Below are positions 12,101 to 23,452 of a stretch of DNA of 64,000 nt, piece by piece. The position numbers and the translations under genes are program-made. Position 1 is the stretch's first letter, and each line of letters opens with the position of its first letter. The notes under the pieces were generated by a model. It had not been told where the DNA came from and did not search any database. It saw nothing but the letters and a program-made list of their open reading frames with translations. The DNA comes from Sequoia sempervirens (taxonomy: Eukaryota > Streptophyta > Pinopsida > Cupressales > Cupressaceae): assembly GCA_007258455.2 (NCBI GenBank), contig VDFB02344382.1, positions 157,789-221,788 on the forward strand, read 5' to 3'.

Positions 12101-13074
12101 GTGCTCAGCTGGTAATAACAAAATATTAAATTGCTTTATGTTTTTCGGTAGTTTTGAATATGCAATTATTTCTTCTCTTTGCCATAAAATTGATATGGTC
12201 ACAACGTTCAACCATGGGAAAGAGTACTTTGTGTAAATTAAATATGCACACATTTAGAGATTAGAAAATAAATAAGATTTATTTTTCTAAAAGTTTTAGA
12301 ATGACAATGAATTTCATATTATAGGAGGTAGATAGAGAGTATATAAAATAAACTTTGAAGAACCTATTATTTCTAAAATGTAACATCGTCATTGGTTTCT
12401 AACAAGTAGTATTATAGCTATTATTTCTAAAATCTAAACTTTTAATGCACCAATTTATTAGTGACAGTAACTTGTACTATGTAGTGTCCCTTTTTTAATT
12501 ATTTATTAAACTCTGAAATTTTACCAAGTTCCTATCTATATGCAATTCTGGAATAAATATCAAATTTATTATTATTGTAGCAGACTATAATAAACAACAA
12601 TCTATAGCAGAAGTTCTGTTTGGTTGCTGTCTTGTGCTGTCTTGTGTTCTCTGCTGGTTTTTACTGTTTTGCTGAGCTAAACGATCTATCTTTCGATTTG
12701 TAAAAGGTTACAGGGCCCTTTCAAAACCCTGCTTATCTAATAAAAAACAATCTATAGCAGAAATCTTTTGTTCATTTATTGTTCAAACCACCAAAATAAA
12801 CAGCAAACCCTGCTCATGAAATATGTATGCAACAAGGACTGCTTTAGAAGGTACAACAAATTTATCACAATTGTGATCTGCTCCTATAAAACAGAGTTTG
12901 TAGACTTGGACTTGGAGAGTACTTGCCAAGCTGAAAAATTCGAACTCGGAGAGTACTTGGCAACTTAAAAAACACTTAAATTTTATGCAAAATATAGCTA
13001 CAAAACGTATCAAATGAGTTTGGTGGGGGTTTGGGGGCAATTTGAAGAAAACACACACACTTATACTGAGGGGG
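12101..13074. other. Spacer, nothing firmly recognised
   Basis: AT-rich, with a weak LTR-start-like TGTAGTGTCCC near 12484 and a G-rich tract with an AC run near 13020-13060. Neither has a partner. Confidence 0.4.
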
Positions 13075-14243
13075 TGCAATGGTGGGGGGGCGAGGGGTGA
13101 ATCAATATAATACCAACTTTTTCAATTTATAACTTTGGCAATCATAAAGCAATAATCAAGATATCCACACATGCAAGATCTAACAATAGAGAATACAAGA
13201 TGTACACACAATTTTATGTGGAAACCCTTGTAGAAGAAAACCACGGAAAAATATTTGTTTTTATAGGAAACTTCTTACAACTTTGTAGGCACCAACCCAT
13301 AGGAGACACCAATACCCTCCATTGAGCACCAACTCAGCAAGAGACATCGATCTCTTTGAGCAAGAGGCTCCAACCTCTGGATCTTGCTGATTAGAGGGTA
13401 CCAACCTTCGAAATACAAAATAATGATGATGTTGTTGGATCTGCCTTAGATCCCTTCAAAAGTCTGCCCGCTTTTACACACAAATCTGCCTTGAATCTCT
13501 GCTCTAAAAACCTCCACTCAGATCTGCAACATGTTCTTCAAAATATGCTCACAAATCTGATCAGAAAGATGTACTACTTCCACGAATATTTCTGCTCATA
13601 GGTCTGCAATAATACACTTCAGAATCTGCTCATATTCTTTGATAATTTCTGCTCATAATGTCTGCAATAATTCTGCAATAATCTTCATTAATATCTGCTC
13701 ATTTTATGCTCCTTAGATCTGCTCTCAGGTCTGCTCATTAACTGCTTGAATGGGAATGATGTTCAGTGAATCGCTTCTTGATTTGAACCCCAAATGAACT
13801 CCTTTTTATATGTGCAAGTGCACCCTTTAATCCAATGGATGCAACCCCCCATACAGGTCGGCCAAGGCAGCCCTTCATTTATTTTATTTTCTTTCACCAA
13901 GGTAGGGCACTCATCCCCATGAGGTTGGCCCAACTGAAAGTTTTTATTTAATTAATTTTTATTTGTTTTACAAATGTGGGTGCCCAAACCAAAGGGGGGG
14001 AGGTCGGCCCAAAATAAAAAATAAAATTAATTTATTTTTAATTTCTAAATTTACTAGAAATTGGGCGCCAAGCATGGAAAAGGTTGTCCCACATAAATAT
14101 CAAGTAATATTGGTTTTCTTGGTTTTTCTTTCCTCTATGGGTTGGCCACCTTTGACATCAATGACAACATTTTTTCCAACAATCCTTTGTCATTGATGGA
14201 AATCTTGCAAATAAACAATTTTGAAAAGCAATAAGATCATACA
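13075..14243 (-). repeat. 3' LTR of a minus-strand Ty1/copia element (Q)
   Basis: On the minus strand it starts TGTATGATCTTATTGC at 14243, directly after a purine-rich tract, and ends near 13075 in a C-rich stretch. Gene order (RNase H end, stop, polypurine tract, LTR) is that of a copia 3' end. The left limit is approximate because no second LTR remains. Confidence 0.55.
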
Positions 14244-14290
14244 TCTCCCCCTGACTGAATTGCTCCCCCTGACTCTACTCCTTCCCCTTT
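14244..14290 (-). promoter_or_regulatory. Polypurine tract region of element Q
   Basis: The plus strand carries TCTCCCCCTGACTGAATTGC and then TCCCCCTGACT. On the minus strand these are two GGGGGA tracts, the inner one touching the LTR start. Duplicated tracts of this form are common in plant copia elements. Confidence 0.65.
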
Positions 14291-14372
14291 GACATCAGTG
14301 GCAAAGGATTTCTGGGGTCAAAAGATAAGACAATGAATAGCTCCCCCTGGACACATGCTTCCCTTGAAGAAC

Positions 14373-14638
14373 TTAGTGAATAGATGAGAGTGATAACACT
14401 CCCAATTTCTCTCTCAGGTACTCAAAAGTCTCTTTTGGAAGAGGCTTTGTGAAAATATCTGCAATTTGGTCCTTTGTAGCAACATACTCCAACTTTACTT
14501 GCTGCTCAAGTACTTGCTTCCTCAAGAAATCATACTTAATTAGAATGTGCTTTGTCTTGGAGTGCATAATTGGGTTCTTTGATATGTTTATGGCACTCAT
14601 ATTATCATTATAAAGAAGAATATTTACCATAAAAGCGA
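14373..14638 (-). pseudogene. C-terminal end of copia RNase H (element Q)
   Basis: The minus-strand translation contains NMSAINISKNP, MHSKTKHI, then IADIFTKPLPKE and a natural stop. These are the closing motifs of Ty1/copia polyproteins, including the conserved HSKTKHI and the IADIFTKPL tail. Only about 85 residues remain. Upstream, near 14630, the sequence changes abruptly to unrelated DNA, so the element is 5' truncated. The asparagine in NDNMSA stands where CDN is usual. It acted as the polymerase-associated nuclease of a retrotransposon and is no longer functional. Confidence 0.8.
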
Positions 14639-14639
14639 A

Positions 14640-15249
14640 ATTGGGCGAGGAGGGTGAATTTGGCAATTTTGGCAAGACGGCAAGGCAAGAGCAAAGGTAG
14701 TGAAAAGATAGCCTGAAGGATTGTCCCACAAGTTCTTGGAGATTTTTTTGTTAAGTAGTTCAAGAAGTTGGAGATTGAAAAGGAGACTAAAGAGGGCAGA
14801 AAGTTAGCAAATGGGTTCTCTATTGGCAATGATAATTTGGAGACCTTAGAATATATCCCTTATATTTAAATTCCAAACAATTTTCTCAATTCAAAGGTGG
14901 AGAAGCTGAAAAAGAATGTGGTAGTTGCAAAAGTTATTTGTATTTGGTCGTCCATGGAGAGGATCAAAACATGGATAAGTAAAAAATGGAAAGATCTTTC
15001 CTCAAACATTAGTGTTTTGGCGCTAGGGTTTCTTTAGATTGTGTTTTAGTTAAAATTCAAGCGAGACAATGTGCTTAAGGGTGGAAGTTGCTTCATGGGT
15101 AATGCTGGTCTCTACATTCATCTTTGGTAAGTGGGCTTTGATCTGCATACAAAAATGATTCAAGATGTGCCGATTTGGATCAGATTGTAAAAGTCACCAC
15201 AAGAATTGTCGTCCAATGAGATTTTTCAATTAACTGGCAATTACCTAGG
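14640..15249 (+). pseudogene. Decayed DUF4283-like domain
   Basis: In shifting plus-strand frames the sequence reads VEKLKKNVVVAKVICIW, then WISKKW, then GLYIHLW and VPIWIRL, and ends near TGNYLG. That order (a K-hAVV segment, a W-x-W middle and a late VPxWVRL) is the pattern of the plant DUF4283 domain. This domain is found at the N terminus of zinc-knuckle proteins encoded by LINE-type and gag-like elements. Several stops and frameshifts show it is dead. It is cut at 15250 by the TGTAATGTCTCC LTR start. The domain call rests on remembered motif spacing. Confidence 0.5.
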
Positions 15250-15782
15250 TGTAATGTCTCCAATTTTTGTAAGTTAGCATTGTGAATTAAATAATTAATT
15301 TTTAAATTGTCGAAAAAGGTTAAAATTAAAAGGCAAATTAATTATTTATTGGTCCAAAAGTAACTTAAGTTTTTAGAAAAGTTAAATATATTGATTAAGT
15401 TACTTTTTGATAAATTCTCAAAAGAATTAAAATAAATGTGAAAAGGAAAAAAGATGGGAATTCAAGAAATTGGAGGAGTTACAGAGTGGAAGGGATTAAA
15501 AGATTTGAGGAGTTTTGTTGCAACTATGCTAGATTTGGGAATTGAGAACAGGTTCTTTGTTGGTTGATCAAAGTTCACCGTATCCTTTTGGAGGATGGAA
15601 ACCCCTTCAAAGAAGGTCAACTTTGGTGGTTAGATTATCCACCCTGGCTGATAATTGGCAGATTCATTCAGAATTCGTATTTGAGCGTTAACGTTGAAGA
15701 ACTCAAAATTCAGGAAGTCTTGTTCCAAGTTGAATTTCAAATGTGTATCAGAGCAGAATTGAGAATTGAATAAATTTATTAT
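15250..15782 (+). repeat. LTR fragment (R)
   Basis: It starts TGTAATGTCTCC, a one-base variant of the start shared by many LTRs here, and interrupts the DUF4283-like remnant. No end is seen; it runs into the next LTR at 15783. Confidence 0.45.
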
Positions 15783-17678
15783 TGTATGAAATATCCCCAA
15801 TAGGGGATTATGCAAAATTCTGGATTTTTTAAACTTTTGATTTCTGCCCTAATTTTATGATTTTTATTTTCAGATTGATCAAACACTTATAACAGCCAAT
15901 TTATAATATCAAAACACATCAAATATTATGCTCAAATGATTTACTCAATATCAGAGACGAAATACAACATGAAATGCACAATATAGGAACAATAATTGCA
16001 TTCAATGAGTCCGAAACTTTGAAGATAACTTTGCTGTCATAAATCAGGATGTAGAAGTCTGAAAGTACATCAACACATGGGCAAAAACATAACCAACATG
16101 CCCAGAGATATTGCTGTCTAAAATCAGATTAAAACCCTAGGGTTTATACATACCAAATTATGGCAAAATAACTTTCAAAAGGTGGAATCACCCTCTAAGA
16201 GTGTGGCACCTAGGTTAAGGCATGAAACCCTAATGCAAATGATTGCCAACACACCAAAAACTGCTCCAGAAATGATGCGCTCAGGTCTGCTCCAAATTAG
16301 CTAGGGTTTGCTGCTCCAAAGTTGTAAAAATGTCACCACAACAATCTCCAAAAAGCAAGTGAACCCTTCCCAAGTGTGGCGCACCAATATAGGGTGAAAC
16401 CCTAATGACAAAAATGGTCCCAAAATGCCACCTTAGACTTCTCCAATACCGATTTCAATATCTGAATAGTAAAAAGACTTCAAAAGAAACAAACCCTAGA
16501 TGGGTGAATCCTCCATGGCAAGTGCTTAGGGTTTGTTACAAATTTATGAAACAACCTTCTAAAAATGGATGCTCAAATCTGCTCGAAGGATGCTAATGGT
16601 GTCGTTGTTGAGATTGATCAACGCACAGAAGATCATGTTGGAGATCACCAAGCTTGCAGACAATATCTGACTGCCCAAAAGTTGGGCGCCTTTATTCAAC
16701 ATGGGCTCTTTTGACTGACACTTAGCCAATTTCTTGACATTTTTTATTCAACTTTCACCGTTAGGTGTCTTTTGCTTGATCTTTGCCTCTGATTGCTTGA
16801 TAGGTCCTGTGGACGCGTAGCTGGATTGATCGTGAAGCTGAGAGAGAGTTGAGCAGATGCCATGTATATAGCAGTGGTTGGAAACTTCATCAGGTGCCTT
16901 AGATTCAAGGGAACCCCTGGCCAGCAGGGGTGCTTTTGCCTTGTTATGCACTGATTCATCATTGATTTTGTATGCTTTGATGATCAACCATTGTTGTCGT
17001 TTGATGTGTCTCGTAGGATGGCTGACAAGTTTGTTGCAAGGCTGAGCTGATGCTGAAGAGATCTTGTGAAGACAAGTTTTATCAAAAGTGATATCAGGTT
17101 CCTTCAGTTCAAGGGCGCCTTTCTTCAGCAGGGGCGCTTTTCCCAAGTGTAACTGCATTGTCTCCTTGTTTACAAGGCGTTGCTTTTCCAGAGTTAGTCA
17201 TATCTGGCATTTTCTGATTTTGAGAATCCCTTCCGTGAGGTAGCATCTTTTCAGAGAATTTTTGCCATGGTTTCTTCGTTGAAGCTTTTGAAGCTTAGCT
17301 TTCAGCACCTAGTACTGGCCAATCTGCCATTAATGGATGCGGAGCTCCTAACTTTGTTCCTGAAAAATGAAAATAGACCCACCAGATTAAAAACATACTT
17401 TTTGATGATTCTAACTTGACCAATGTGATTGTGAAGTCGATTAATCCTATCAAAATCATTTTGAATCATTTCTGGGAAGGTCCTATTTTCGGGGATTTCC
17501 CCAAAAATAGGGGTACGAAACACTAATTTTCAAATTTTCAGAAATTTGCAAGCATCTTCCTTTACACAAACCCACAAAAATCTTATGTTTGGTTTGACGT
17601 AAAACAGACTTTTGACAACATTTTACATGATTTATCTCAATTTAAGTAAAATGCCAAAAAAAGATTTTGGGTACAACA
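15783..17678 (-). repeat. LTR related to the M family (J1)
   Basis: Its plus-strand right end (GATTTTGGGTACAACA) and the preceding 90 bases resemble the right end of the LTR at 18923-23196, both reading TGTTGTACCC on the minus strand. The left end is placed at TGTATGAAATATCCCC. No target duplication is visible, so the left limit is uncertain. Confidence 0.45.
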
Positions 17679-17949
17679 CAACCAAGCACCAAACTAGCAT
17701 CACCAAAACTGACAAAAAACTCCAGAGATCAAAAAATATCATAGATCGCCATCTTGAATAAGCTCAATCTGCTCTTCAATGTAAAGAACAGTCACTAATT
17801 CAGCTAGGTGCTATCTTGCAAGCACGAAATTGAGAGGGGCTAGGAGGTATGTGTTCCTCGAAGCAAGGGTCTGAAGAAATTTCAGCAGCAATTCGTTATA
17901 TTTGCAAAGATAGTCTCAAATGAAGGAAAGCTCTCATATTTATTGTTAA
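17679..17949 (+). other. Possible decayed coding segment, unrecognised
   Basis: One plus frame reads AQSALQCKEQSLIQLGAILQ and continues protein-like for about 60 codons, broken by TAA and TGA codons. It may be a fragment of a coiled-coil protein. No family is assigned. Confidence 0.2.
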
Positions 17950-18528
17950 TGTAATTGCAGCTTCGGGCTTCATACTTCCCTATTAATATGTGATTATTCA
18001 ATGTAAAGAGGCGCTTCACATGGCAACTTTGTAATTATCTTCTTGGCCGACCTTCCTTGTAAATTCTATTTATTAAATTGAAATTATATTTTTATGTGGC
18101 AACCTTGCATGAAAAGGTGTGACCTCTCTCCTTCAAGTTGTATAAATACAAGATCATTCCACTCCATTTGTGCTTCAATTAAGTTCGAGTATTTCTTCTC
18201 TTCCAAGTGCGAATTCTTCAAGGGAAGATCAATCAAGTGCAGATTGCAAATTATCACGAGCAGATAGCGAATTTCTTAAGGGAAGATTTGAGTTACAAGG
18301 AAGTGCTGATTACTTGTTATCATTGCATCTTGTGAAGGTGCTACATATTGGCCTTGAGATTGGCCTCATTGTAAAGAGACTTGTTGCCATTATTGATATA
18401 TTATAGAGAGATATTTGTTGCTAGGTTTTTCACCTCAAGAGGAGGGTTTTCCTAGGGTATCTGCTGTGTTATTGTGTCTGATTTTTGAATTAATTTTCTG
18501 TGCATTACATCTAATCTTAAAACTAACA
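17950..18528 (+). repeat. 5' LTR of K
   Basis: 579 bp, TGTAATTGCAGC to AACTAACA, matching the 581 bp copy at 50456-51036. A TATA-like TATAAATACAAG lies near 18141. Confidence 0.9.
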
Positions 18529-18540
18529 TGGTATCAGAGC
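18529..18540 (+). promoter_or_regulatory. Primer-binding site of K
   Basis: TGGTATCAGAGC directly follows the LTR. It is complementary to the 3' end of plant initiator tRNA-Met. Confidence 0.95.
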
Positions 18541-18648
18541 AGGTTTGAAGAAGATCTTGATCAGATCTCTATTACAGCGATACTCTTTATTCTCTTTCTC
18601 ATCGTTGTTTACTTCTATCTCTTCGTCAAAGATGGTGATCGGTCTTAA

Positions 18649-18922
18649 TGTCATGTCCCCTTCTAGTTGACATCTCTCAGAGCACAGGATTAGCCTATTA
18701 TGCGACCCTCGTAGGCTGATAGATGGGATAGAGGGTCTTGATGGAGCTTGGCTCAGCTTTAGATTGTCAGTATTTGATCAGTTGGCTTTCGTTCGGGTTC
18801 GTTCGGACACTTCTAGCCTGAGTTGCTATTTTTAGCAGTATTCAACACTCAGCGTGGGACCCCTGCTATTTTTAGTAGTATGGATGGATTACGTGCACAA
18901 TCACTTCCTTATTCGTCAGCTT
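18649..18922 (+). repeat. Truncated 5' LTR of A
   Basis: The 274 bases match the start of the LTR at 45635 with about nine substitutions (roughly 3%). It ends in CAGCTT, where element M's LTR begins. Confidence 0.9.
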
Positions 18923-19334
18923 TGTTGGCGTAAAATCTAACACCTCTGGAGTGCAGGTTTGTACGGACAGCTATGTACACTACGCAATGAGTGCTCTTCA
19001 AATTAGGAGGGGAAGCTCCCTCGTTGTGCTGGAATGCATGAAAAGAAAAGTAATCTAAGTCCTATCTTTTGTTCTCACTGGAAGAGCACAAGGTTAAGAA
19101 AACCAAGAACGTTGCAGCTAAGGATTTTCTGGTTTTCAGATCATTAACTACAACTAAGCTATCTACTTTAAATCTATCCAATTTCCTCAAGAAAACGAGC
19201 ATGAGGAAATGGAGCAGGGGTTGATTATAGACGATAAACGTGTTTAGATTCTCTACTTGAAGGCAAGGTGGCGCATCTATCAGCTCAATCTAGACAAGTT
19301 TATTGGGCACAAAACAGATTTAAGAATTTACCAA

Positions 19335-19690
19335 GACAATCTTATGGAACCCTGTGTGGCATAACACTTGATCGAAATAGTAAAGTCTTCACAAAACAGA
19401 TTCATCATCACAATCTCACGAAACCCTATGTGGCATAACCTTTGATTATAATGATAAAGATTCACAAAACAGATTTATCACCGTAATTTCTCGAAACCCT
19501 ATGTGGCATAACGATTGATCACAATGGTAAATAGACATAAAACAAATTTATCATCTCAATCTCTCGAAACCCTATGTGGCATAACACTTGATTGAAATGA
19601 TAAAAGATTCACAAGACAGAAAGAATCCACCATTACAATTGCATGAAACCCTATGTGGCATAACACTTAATCGTAATAGCGAAGACACAT
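19335..19690. repeat. Five tandem units of about 74 bp
   Basis: The core AAACCCTATGTGGCATAAC recurs near 19347, 19421, 19493, 19567 and 19646, with diverged filler such as TTCACAAAACAGATT between. It lies downstream of the minus-strand TATA box, so it would be part of the transcribed leader of M. Confidence 0.85.
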
Positions 19691-20992
19691 GAACAAATAC
19701 CAAAAAGAGCAATATTGAGGGCAAGGTAGGCGCAGCATATATTTCTCTCTCAAGCAAAAGTTATTTACAAATGAGCAAAAGCTCTTATTTATATACATCA
19801 AGGTGTAGGAACCCTAAAATCACCTTGAGTCATCTACAGTCTTGCAATGCATGCAAGATTTATTGCCAAACCCTAATGAAGTAAACTATACAGTTAACTG
19901 GAAAACTACCATCGATTAACCGAACATCTAATCTAAAATGGACAATTGTCGAGCATGCACGTCCTTAAGCGAGTTAAGCTGGAAGACTACCATCAGATTA
20001 ACGTAAAACCCTAAATAAAACTCCAAGTGTGTAAAGCTGATCTCAGAATAGATATGCATGTGATGACAACATCGAGTTAACTTGAAAGGGTAACGCCAAG
20101 TTAACTCCTGTGCGTAATGTCTATCCTGAGAGGTGGGAACTGAAGTCTACTGGTCGTGATCTCGAGCAACCAATCCCTCAACGAGATTGTCATCACATCT
20201 GAATGTCAGCAACTTGAGCAATCTTGGCAATCTTCACACTCAACCTAGCATTTCACTGACTTATAGCTTTGGTGGCTTCGTAACGAAGTGATGGCTATTA
20301 TCTCATCTGCAGCTTGATACAAATCGGTCTCACTTTTCTAGAAATCATGAATTAAGACCGATTTGGTCTTGAATCGTCTGTGTGTCTTGTACTCTGAAAA
20401 ACTTCGCTGTTACTGTGAACGGCTATATTACGACAACTTTTACGGAAAAGGAAAACTAAAATAGCCTGCGAGGCTAAAAATAGCCTTTCGAAGAGTTATT
20501 TTCGGCGAAAATCTGAGATATGGGTTTTGTCCAGAAGAAGATTCTAAGACAACCCAGAATGTCAGATTTGCGAAAATTTGACTTCTACTCGACCATGCAA
20601 GGAATTTTCAGTTGAGAAAATTAGAAAGTCGAGAACTGATGCTCTGGAGTAAATTTTCTTGAAAAATTCTGGCACATGGGTTTTCTCGAGGAAGCTATTC
20701 TGAATCAACCCAGATGATTTGTTTTGCTAAAAGTCGCCAATTCTTCAAACATGCGAAAGAATTTAAGACGAGAAATAGAAGAATTTAAGACAGAAGAAAG
20801 AAGTTTTTAGTGCTTTGCTTCTGCTAAAATCGCCATCTTGTCTGAAGTTTGCTGATAATTCTGACTTGTACCTGCAGAGAAAATGTTTTGATGTCTTCGC
20901 CAATGATTGTTGATGAAGACTTTGCCTTTGGTTTGCTAAAATTCGCCTTTGCTTGGAAAAATGAATTTGCCTTGAAGATACGCCTTGTGAAT

Positions 20993-21088
20993 GAAGAAAA
21001 ACGATTTTTGCTCAAAAATACGCCTTTGCTCTGAAGAAAAACGAATTTTGCTCAAAAATACGCCTTTGCTTTGAAGAAAAACGAATTT
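20993..21088. repeat. 40 bp tandem repeat in M's U3
   Basis: GAAGAAAAACGAATTTTGCT and the 20 bases after it occur about 2.4 times with one or two changes. It is a local U3 amplification. Confidence 0.85.
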
Positions 21089-23196
21089 CTCTTTAGCTTT
21101 GTGAATATTAAATGAAGATGGCGCCATGCTTAAAGAAGATGAAATTCGCATCAATCTGACAACTGCAAGATTTAAAACCTCAGCTGAAAATAGAAGCCTT
21201 TTGATTGGACCCCTTTCAGTTCCACTACCACTGACTGGAAGTTCAAATTTGAAAATAATAATAAAATATTTTATTATCATGCAAAAGCGCCAAAAATAGA
21301 AAATCGCCATCTTATGCTAAAATGACAAATATTCTGAACTTCAGTTGACAATTTTGTTGAAGCTCTGAGATTCATCGTCAGACTTCAACGATTCCGAAAA
21401 GTCATCTCTTGAGCATATAGGCGTCCATTTGCTCAAGATACCTCATTTTTTACTAAATCCCTATTTAATAGCTGACAGCACTGTCACGACTGGCCAACTT
21501 CGACACTGATTTCTGGATGACCGGGTGATGCTGAGACTGATATGAGGAATTCATCGGAAAGCCTACTGAACAAGGAAGAAATGTCTGCTGGGAGACACTA
21601 CTGCAAAATCCATCGTTTAACCCCTTGAAAAATTAGGCGCCCCTGATTAAATTCATTTACGGGTTCCAGACTTAGCCATTTTCCTAAACTGCCATCTAGC
21701 ACTTCAAATGGCTGCTGACGGTGAATGGTGAACCCTGCTGATATGAGACGAAGCTCACTGCATGCCTGGAAACATTCTGCATCCAACGACTGTATGCACG
21801 ACACCTGAAAGCTGTGTTAAGGGCCTCAAAAGTAAAAACGCCCCTGGCTCTTAGTTGCACTGATGTCATTTTGACGAAAATCAAACTTCCATCCAAGTAC
21901 CCTACTTCAGCCTCTAATAACTGGAGTTGGGATGACCCGATTCAGGCACTATCTATTTTAACGGACAGCCAGAAGGGCCTATAAGAGAAGTCTCTGGAGG
22001 TGACGAGGCAAGAAAACTGCTTCTAAGACCTCAAACTCCAGTGCGTATTTTAATTAAAATTACCGCTCCAGACTTGGCCATTTTCCGGACGTCTTCACTT
22101 TGCAGTATTACACTAAAGACCTCGCACGCACGAGCGTTTGCCAAATCCTGAAGGCTGACGGCTAGGCTCGTTGGATAGATAAAATGATTACACTCAATAG
22201 TCGTGAAGACTTCGAACGCGAACGGGCTCATCTGACAGGTCTAAAGGCTAGGCACCTCTGGACTGTGAAAATACACTAAAAACCATTTGTTGGTTCGCCC
22301 GTGAAATTACATGCTTGGAAGAATCTCCGCCACGACCACCTGAAACGTCAGATCGACAAGCAGAATGGTGCATTGCGGAGCTAGGCTAGAATACTACTGA
22401 TGTTAGGAAGACTCTGTCTGCAAATTTTGCCATTTGGAGGGTCCTTTAAGCCAGCGCCCCTGGCCTGTACTTGCACTGGGAACAAACGGAGAAGCTCAGA
22501 AACGTGAAAACTCCATTTTAAGCAGATCTTTGGATGACTGCTGCCTGAACTCTGAGAGTTGGATGACTGTGTTTGATATCTCGTCGGATAAGCAGACTAG
22601 TTGTGAACGAATTGACTGCATCCGGCATCGAAACTGTCGAGATTTACCCCCTCCTTGAGATGGGCGCCCTCAGGCTAGAGGCGCGCTTTTGCCTGAAAAG
22701 AGCAAAATTCTCACATCTGGAACTTTAAGGATTTCAACTTCTGTCGCTGATAATCGGAGCTGTGAGTCTCGGAACGCCTCGCTGGATAGCTCGACGGATA
22801 GCCAGACTGATTCTGAAGAGATTGACTGGATGCTTGAACATTTTAACCAAGATCTTGACCTTCAAAAAGTTGGGCGCCCCTGGGCTATAGTTGCGCTTTG
22901 GTGCTTTTCCTCTAAAAAATCTCCATGATTTGATCATTGAAAACTCTGTTTCGATCATTAAAATGACCGTCTGCAATATGAAATGTCGTCGTGAGATGCT
23001 CCTTCATCGTGAAAAGCTCTGACCTGAGTCTCTACTTCAGGTTTTGACCAATAAAACTGAATTTTACTGACAAAATATTGACAAAAACTCCATGCTTGAC
23101 ATTGCCCAAAACTGTGTTTTACAACATTTTAACAAGATTTAGACTTTTAAATGCAAAATGCCTTGATGAAGCAAAAAATTTGGTTTGGGTACAACA

Positions 23197-23452
23197 TTAG
23201 GCTCCGTCTGGTGACCATGTCGGATACCTACGGCATAGGAGAACCTAAGAATCTCAGTGTTAAGTAGACCAGTGATTTATAATTGGGCATTGGAGTCAGG
23301 ACTTTTCCCTAATCACCTAAAACATTTGGAGTTTCCTAAAAACCTAACCTAAAAATCACCTAAAACAAGACTACCTAAATCACCTAAAACACGACAAAAC
23401 ATCACAAAACGGGGAAACACAATACGACATAACAATAAAGCATAAAAAGTAC
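23197..23452. other. 3' internal end of M, non-coding
   Basis: Lies between M's ORF stop and its LTR. It contains three near copies of AATCACCTAAAAC (23317-23390). No convincing polypurine tract is visible against the LTR. Confidence 0.4.

Larger units (their letters stand above)
18923..23196 (-). repeat. 3' LTR of minus-strand Tat-like element M
   Basis: Plus-strand ends are TGTTGGCG and GGGTACAACA, so both termini carry a TGTTG/CAACA inverted repeat. A minus-strand TATA box (TATATAAATAAG) lies at 19784-19798. That gives a U3 of about 3.4 kb and a transcribed part of about 0.87 kb. At 4.27 kb it is very long, and it could be composite. The right end is homologous to the right end of J1. The likely target was AGCTT within A's LTR. 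Confidence 0.55.

Noticed and set aside
12484..12500. TGTAGTGTCCC, possible LTR start
   Set aside because: No matching end, TATA box or target duplication was found downstream.
15564..15773. 69-codon plus-strand ORF in the LTR fragment R
   Set aside because: It is inside LTR-like sequence, has no motif and is matched by an equally long ORF on the other strand.
19335..19690. Regular repeats resembling a CRISPR array
   Set aside because: Units are diverged over their full length with no distinct spacers, the genome is eukaryotic and the array sits inside an LTR.
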